A stretch of DNA of 64,000 bases, taken from NCBI GenBank assembly GCA_036172665.1, contig CM069869.1, positions 434,001 through 498,000 of the forward strand, written 5' to 3'. Source of the stretch: Prosopocoilus inquinatus (Eukaryota; Arthropoda; Insecta; Coleoptera; Lucanidae). The notes below the pieces were generated by a model that saw only the letters and a program-made list of their open reading frames with translations, was not told the DNA's origin and did no database searches. A program made the translations under genes and the position numbers. Of the stretch, positions 58,786 through 64,000 are shown piece after piece; position 1 is the stretch's first letter; each line of letters opens with the position of its first letter.

Positions 58786-59199
58786 ATCTGACAAGAGTCG
58801 ACTTTAGTTAATTATTTGGTGCAATACTTGTATAGTTTCTCAGCTCAGGATCATGTGCCTTACGAAAAATAAACCAAAACAAAGAATCTGATTAATTACA
58901 CGAGAATGGAATTTATGGTCAATTTTTGTCATTCTTAAATGGAACCGAAGCCCCTTTTATCATTAAATTAATAACGCATCAGTGGTGGTAGAGTATCGGT
59001 TTGTGTAATCAAGGGAGGTTTTCCTAATTGTCTATATTTAAAAAGAAAATTCTCATTTAATTTAAACGGCTTCTTTGTCTAGAAAGGCTCACGCTTACAA
59101 ATAGGTGCTGCACCGTTGGGATTTCTTATTTTTACAAACGAAAACCAACGTTCAGACAGGCAACTCCCTACATAAATATCTTCGTACAATCAACAGATC

Positions 59200-59368
59200 A
59201 CCAGATTTTACCGAATACCTCTCAATTGTGCTCAGATTATTTCACAATTATTTTACTCGTAGAGAAGGTCATCGGGGTTGTTTATGATGACCTCCTCTAC
59301 GTGTAAAATAATCTGAAAGAATGAAAAAAAAACTGAGCACAATTGAGAGGTCTTTGATAAAATCTGGT
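59200..59368. repeat. Foldback element, about 169 bp
   Basis: ACCAGATTTTACCGAATACC at the left is mirrored by GATAAAATCTGGT at the right. CTCTCAATTGTGCTCAG, AGATTATTT and GTAGAG-AGGTCATC continue the pairing to a loop of a few bases near 59282. Some interruptions (an extra ACAATTATT) lie on one arm. Confidence 0.7.
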
Positions 59369-60442
59369 TTTTATTGAAGAACTCTAGAAATTACAAACTT
59401 TATAAACGATATCTTGGAAACTTGAATATCGGCTAATAATAATTCCTAGCTAATTTATTCAATTGGCGTAGATAACCCAATAACATAAAAGTACTCCAAA
59501 TTTTTGTCTTCTTTTTTTTTTTGATATTGTCACGATAAGACTTTCTATAAAACCATTTAAAATTTACGGAAACAATTAACACACTTAAACAATCAGTGCT
59601 CAATCATATAAAATCATAGAGCTTAATGAAAAGCGGTGCGCGGGTGTTGAAACTGGAACGCATACAGGTAAGATTTTTGCAAACTCAAGTGCTATATGGC
59701 GACCTTCTTAAATAAGCCGGTTTTTGTAGACAAACGCAATTAAAGAGACCGAGCCGAATTCGAAACTTCAGTGCTTCATTCGTGTTAGTGCAATTCACAA
59801 AAAAGGCCTCGTCCGGCGCTAACGATGATTGTTTTCGTTTCTTAGTAGACGGTAGCAGTCGCTAGCCCTGTACCTAAAACATTAGTTCGATTCACATCAA
59901 CTGGTGCGCCTTCTCTACTCCTGATGGACGTCGCCGTTGCTTCTTCTGGACATCAACATCGACTCCGTCGCTCTGAAAGATCGAGCACCGTATAAGGCAT
60001 TTCATGACATTATGGAGGCGCCTGAAATCCCGAATTAAGGAGGAAGAGCAGATCTTGTCGTGACAATATGTAAAAAAATTGCTTTGATCTAATCATTATT
60101 CTGCCCGTTTTAAGATAAGGTGATACATTTCTATAAAAGCCAAAAATAACAGTTTTGTTAACTACAACTAATATGTTTTTCAAGACTTTGTTCTTTTCGT
60201 AACACTCAACTCATATCGTCTTCTCACCTTCACATTTTTTAAAGAGTGTGTCCAACAGTCGTTTTTAGAATTCTGTGAATAGAAATTTTTCTCGGCATTA
60301 CTTTTGTGTACAGAATATGTGCATTCACTATTGTAGCACAAAGTAATTCAACAGCAAGTTTTCTGTACCGGATCAGGCCACGTCCGAGAGCAGTATTATA
60401 AGATTTTAACTGCAGTCGACTCTTGTCCGATGAAAATTCTAA

Positions 60443-60602
60443 ATAAAAGGTTTTTTAAATTTTAACCAGACAGTATTCGAATAGGAAATAGCACTCAACA
60501 TTTTACTATTGATAGATAGCTTCGTCAGGAGTGAAAAAAAACGGTGAGTGCTCTTTCCAATTTGAATACTATCCGGTTAAAATTTAAAAAACTTTTTTAT
60601 AA
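60443..60602. repeat. Foldback family 4, copy B
   Basis: The arms carry AAAAGGTTTTTTAAATTTTAAC and AGTATTCGAAT blocks, with GCACTCAACATTTTAC against GTGAGTGC. The loop has GATAGCTTCGTCAGGAG, the same as copy A. The TCGTCAG at 60522-60528 gives CTGACGA on -. Diverged from copy A except for the loop and the AGTGC blocks. Confidence 0.6.
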
Positions 60603-63600
60603 AGGACATTTCATTTGAACTACTTCCGAATTGCTTTCTTTCGCTTTAATTTCTCCTTTTGCTAACTTTTCAGTATAAAGTAAAACAGCCTTAATACTTA
60701 AACGTTATGTTGAAATTGGAACGCATACATGTAAGCTTTTTGCAAACTCAAGTGCTATATTGCGATTCATAAAAAGTTGTCGGTTAAAAACCCAATAAGC
60801 GTCATGTGGCACAAACAATGTGCCTTTATGAAAAAATTGCAGAAAGTAGTAAATATGAAAAGTTTACTGAAAATGCACCTAGTTAACTTTTCTGCATGAA
60901 ACAACAGAAAGGGAACAGTGATTGCTCATCGCAATGCTCATATTTTGTCGCCAAGAAAATGTTACAGAACTGTAAATATAGTATATGTGTTTACGTAAGT
61001 CCGTTAATTTAATAGCCTGACAAAATTCAAGTCGCATGGCGCGGAGCCAAAAGGGAAAACTATTCTCTAGTGTCATCTCCACAGAATTCTTCCCCACCTA
61101 GAAATCATAATTAAATGATTTGCGTGAATTTAACTTCGCGTACATACGCCTCGGTGTGGTGCAGCGCAGTTTTTAACAGACTGTTTAACTTTCATTAAGT
61201 ATAACAAGAGATTTTCATGCGATAGTTCATAATTTCAAATTTAATTTAAAGTTACGTGTAGTTGCCAAGATACATATATCTCGTGTGCAGGAGCGCTTTG
61301 CAAACTAGCGTTTGCACGGTAAATATTTACGTATTATCGAATATGAAACGACAGCGTAAATAAAAATTTAGCGAGACGTGCCTGAATTACAGTGCAAATA
61401 ATGCGACTGTACGGTTTTTAAACAGGGCACGAAAGCAAACGCGCCACGATTATATTTTTATTAATTATTGTGCAGCTGGAAGCGATGCAACGGAGTTCAA
61501 GCAGAATATGAAATTTTAATTTGGGTAAACGTAAATACTTAACTTCACTAGATTATCAACTCTCTTTTTTTACAGTTGCAAAAATATCTAAAAATGGATA
61601 TGAAGAATTTGAATGTTGTAAATTACATGTTGACTTTAAAAATTATACGTACCTACACAGATTGTATGCGTAGATATTTTTAAGGCATTTTCTATGCTTA
61701 ATTAATAAATAAACTTGTATAGAACGCCCATCTGTCATTTCGCTTTAAAACATACAAGCATGAAATATAAATTCATAAATGAAATACGACGTGCGAAATT
61801 CATGAAAGCAACTGCTGAATAGTGTCCATTATTTTGAAGTGTTCGGTTTAATTCCAGCGAATTCCGTCATTTCGTCGAGTACCGTGCACGGACCGTATAC
61901 AGAGTGGACAAGCGGTAGTAGGAAAGTTTTCCCTGCGAAATTAATTTAGTGCTGGTAATTTTTTTCTCAAGTTTGCAGCTCGACAATGGTATTCATAAGT
62001 AGTTGTGTTTTATGTACACGTGTGAAAATTAAACTAAATTTGATCTGATATACTTAATCGATTCTACTGATCAGTGTTATCTTTCATAAGAGAACTGCAA
62101 GGCTTTTACTCTCTGAATTAAAAGTCTTCTGTAAGCTAAAACATAATCAATTACCTGCTTACGAAATACAAAAATCAAGACTTTATGATCGCTTGTAAAT
62201 ATTTTGGCAAATGAAATCGTACATGCAAATAATTGTATGTGAAATTGAATTTAATCCGACAATAGAGTTTGGGGGTAACGTAAAGGAAATAAAAGTTTCG
62301 GCTTGTATCTCAAGCGAAATATCAAACTCGACGCAACCCTCACAATGAAATTCATTGTCGAGAAACGTGATCTTTCAACCGAACGGGTAATTATCAATGA
62401 ACGTTAACAATCTGTAAATCAATGCGAAAATGTAACATTTTTTGTTGAAATTTATCTTTAACTGCGTATGTCACACTTTTTTACTAATGTCTCCCCTACA
62501 AACCTGAAATTGCGACTTGATACTTTCTGACCATTATAATAGGCAGAAAGACAAGCAAACCAACAAGTAGGTAAAAGCATAAATACCTGAAATAAAATTC
62601 AACTCGTGGGTTTATCTTTTAGATACCGGCTTAAAATTTTATTGGAGAGACATTCATAACTTTTAATTGTGACTGTACATGCGTACAACTTTTTCAGAAT
62701 TCTGGCTGCAATAAACATAAACGCAGGAGCACTAAATATTAAAAAATAAAGCATGATATTACGCGATGAAGCTCAAAGTAACTTTTTGCGTGTCGCAAAC
62801 CCCTCCGAAATTCCGTCCATAATTTAACTGATCTGAGCATTACATAATTCAGCGAATGATTTGAACTGTCGTCTGAAATGGCATGATCCCGGTTCATATA
62901 AATTAATTATAATTGATCCACCATTCTTGTTGACGTTATAAAATCGAGGTTTAATGCCATTTTTACGACAGTCTATTTATTTAATGAGGTCATTATGATG
63001 GAAGATTAATTTTCTTAACCGGAGCAACAATGATTAATTTTTAAAATAAATAGAACTCGTAAAGGCTCTATATCAAATACTTGAATTTATTACAGCGAAA
63101 GTTAAATGTGTTATAATATGATATTGAGTTTTCCACGAAATATTGGGCCGATATATTTTCCGACAAAAAATAAAAAAAAAACTGAAGGAAACGGCGCTGA
63201 AATACGATTCAAAGTCAAAAAAATATTTCCGTCCGTACAGAATGTCATGTTTATAGAAACGATCTAGTTATAAACGAGTAACAAGTCTTCTCTCATGTTC
63301 TCAAGAGATTCTGATGTATCTGAAGCGACATTTGTCACGTTCGTCAATAAATTCCCGAGGTATTACCGGAATAGTGCATTAACACGTTTTATATTCTTTG
63401 ATAGTGACCCGATGGAGCTTTCAGAGAAAGAATTTCCCGTCTCGATTTTTCGCAACACTCAGCTTAAAGGGTCTGAGAGAACATTAAATATAAATAGCAT
63501 AATCTAGCATTTGGTAACGTGAGTGTTCTGCTATAAATAACAGCTCGACAATGATGTTAATAAATGTTAGGGGTTGTTCGAAACAGATTCTAGGACTCGG

Positions 63601-64000
63601 GAATAATGAGTCGTCTAATATAATTGTCATCCAAATCTACAAACTATGCTAATCAGATTTGCCTCATTTGCTGCAGTTTCGCTAATGTCCTAATATGTCA
63701 TGCGTATTTAATTAGATTTGAATTTAAATGTTTTATATAAGAGCAAGTTAATAAATTTAGAGAAGAAAATCAGGTTATTAAACAACTGTTAAAGCTTCTT
63801 TGTTGCAAAACTTTTTTTTTTAGTAGAAATAAGTCAGTCGTAATTTTTCCAAGTAAGAATTTTCCTCGATAATGTTTCTTTCACACATGTCACGTTTTTA
63901 GCGAGTCTCTAAATTTCAGATATTTCCTGTATCGATCCTATTATATTACAATATAATACTTAGAACGGTGGAAGTCTTCAGACTCTTTTTATGTATCGCA
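60603..64000. other. No gene seen
   Basis: AT-rich sequence without recognised coding, RNA or mobile feature. The open frames at 60879-61097 (-) and 63295-63507 (+) have no recognisable similarity. Confidence 0.4.

Overview
The window is nuclear DNA of an insect, most likely a beetle. It is AT-rich, its introns are mostly 50-60 bp, its conserved nuclear genes are insect-like, and it holds many Tc1/mariner-type miniature elements (MITEs) and foldback repeats. The beetle assignment is an inference from compact intron style and repeat content, not from a diagnostic gene.

Positions 1-10.8 kb are gene-dense. They hold the 3' end of a thrombospondin-type-1 (spondin-like) gene on +, then mitochondrial translation initiation factor 3 on - (3866-4596), head-to-head with the nine-exon mitochondrial elongation factor 4 gene GUF1 on + (5021-7762), then the six-exon OST3/OST6-family gene TUSC3/MAGT1 on + (9463-10753). 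I assembled every internal splice junction from the sequence and the phases agree throughout.

Positions 13.1-35.1 kb are one large gene on -: a nine-exon, 511-residue GABA-receptor-like Cys-loop channel subunit of the GRD/CG8916 type. Its introns (one of 12.6 kb) carry many foldback elements, including a 1.34 kb and a 0.92 kb near-complete inverted repeat.

Positions 37.3-46.3 kb contain an inverted segmental duplication. It carries two intronless 295-residue genes for a linker-histone-fold (H15) protein with a long basic domain. Between the copies lie a solo LTR with an internal 60-bp repeat, a PIF/Harbinger-type MITE and fragments of dispersed repeats.

Positions 46.3-64 kb contain no host gene that I can support. 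They hold a complete but frameshifted Tc1/mariner element with 334-bp terminal inverted repeats (49622-51555), a near-perfect 209-bp palindrome, the GIY-YIG endonuclease remnant of a Penelope-like retroelement, and several foldback repeats. I found no CRISPR array, rRNA or confident tRNA, and no operon-like host system. The most noteworthy points are the shared promoter of two mitochondrial translation genes, the inverted H15 pair kept by purifying selection, the very long hairpin elements, and repeated hammerhead-like motifs.
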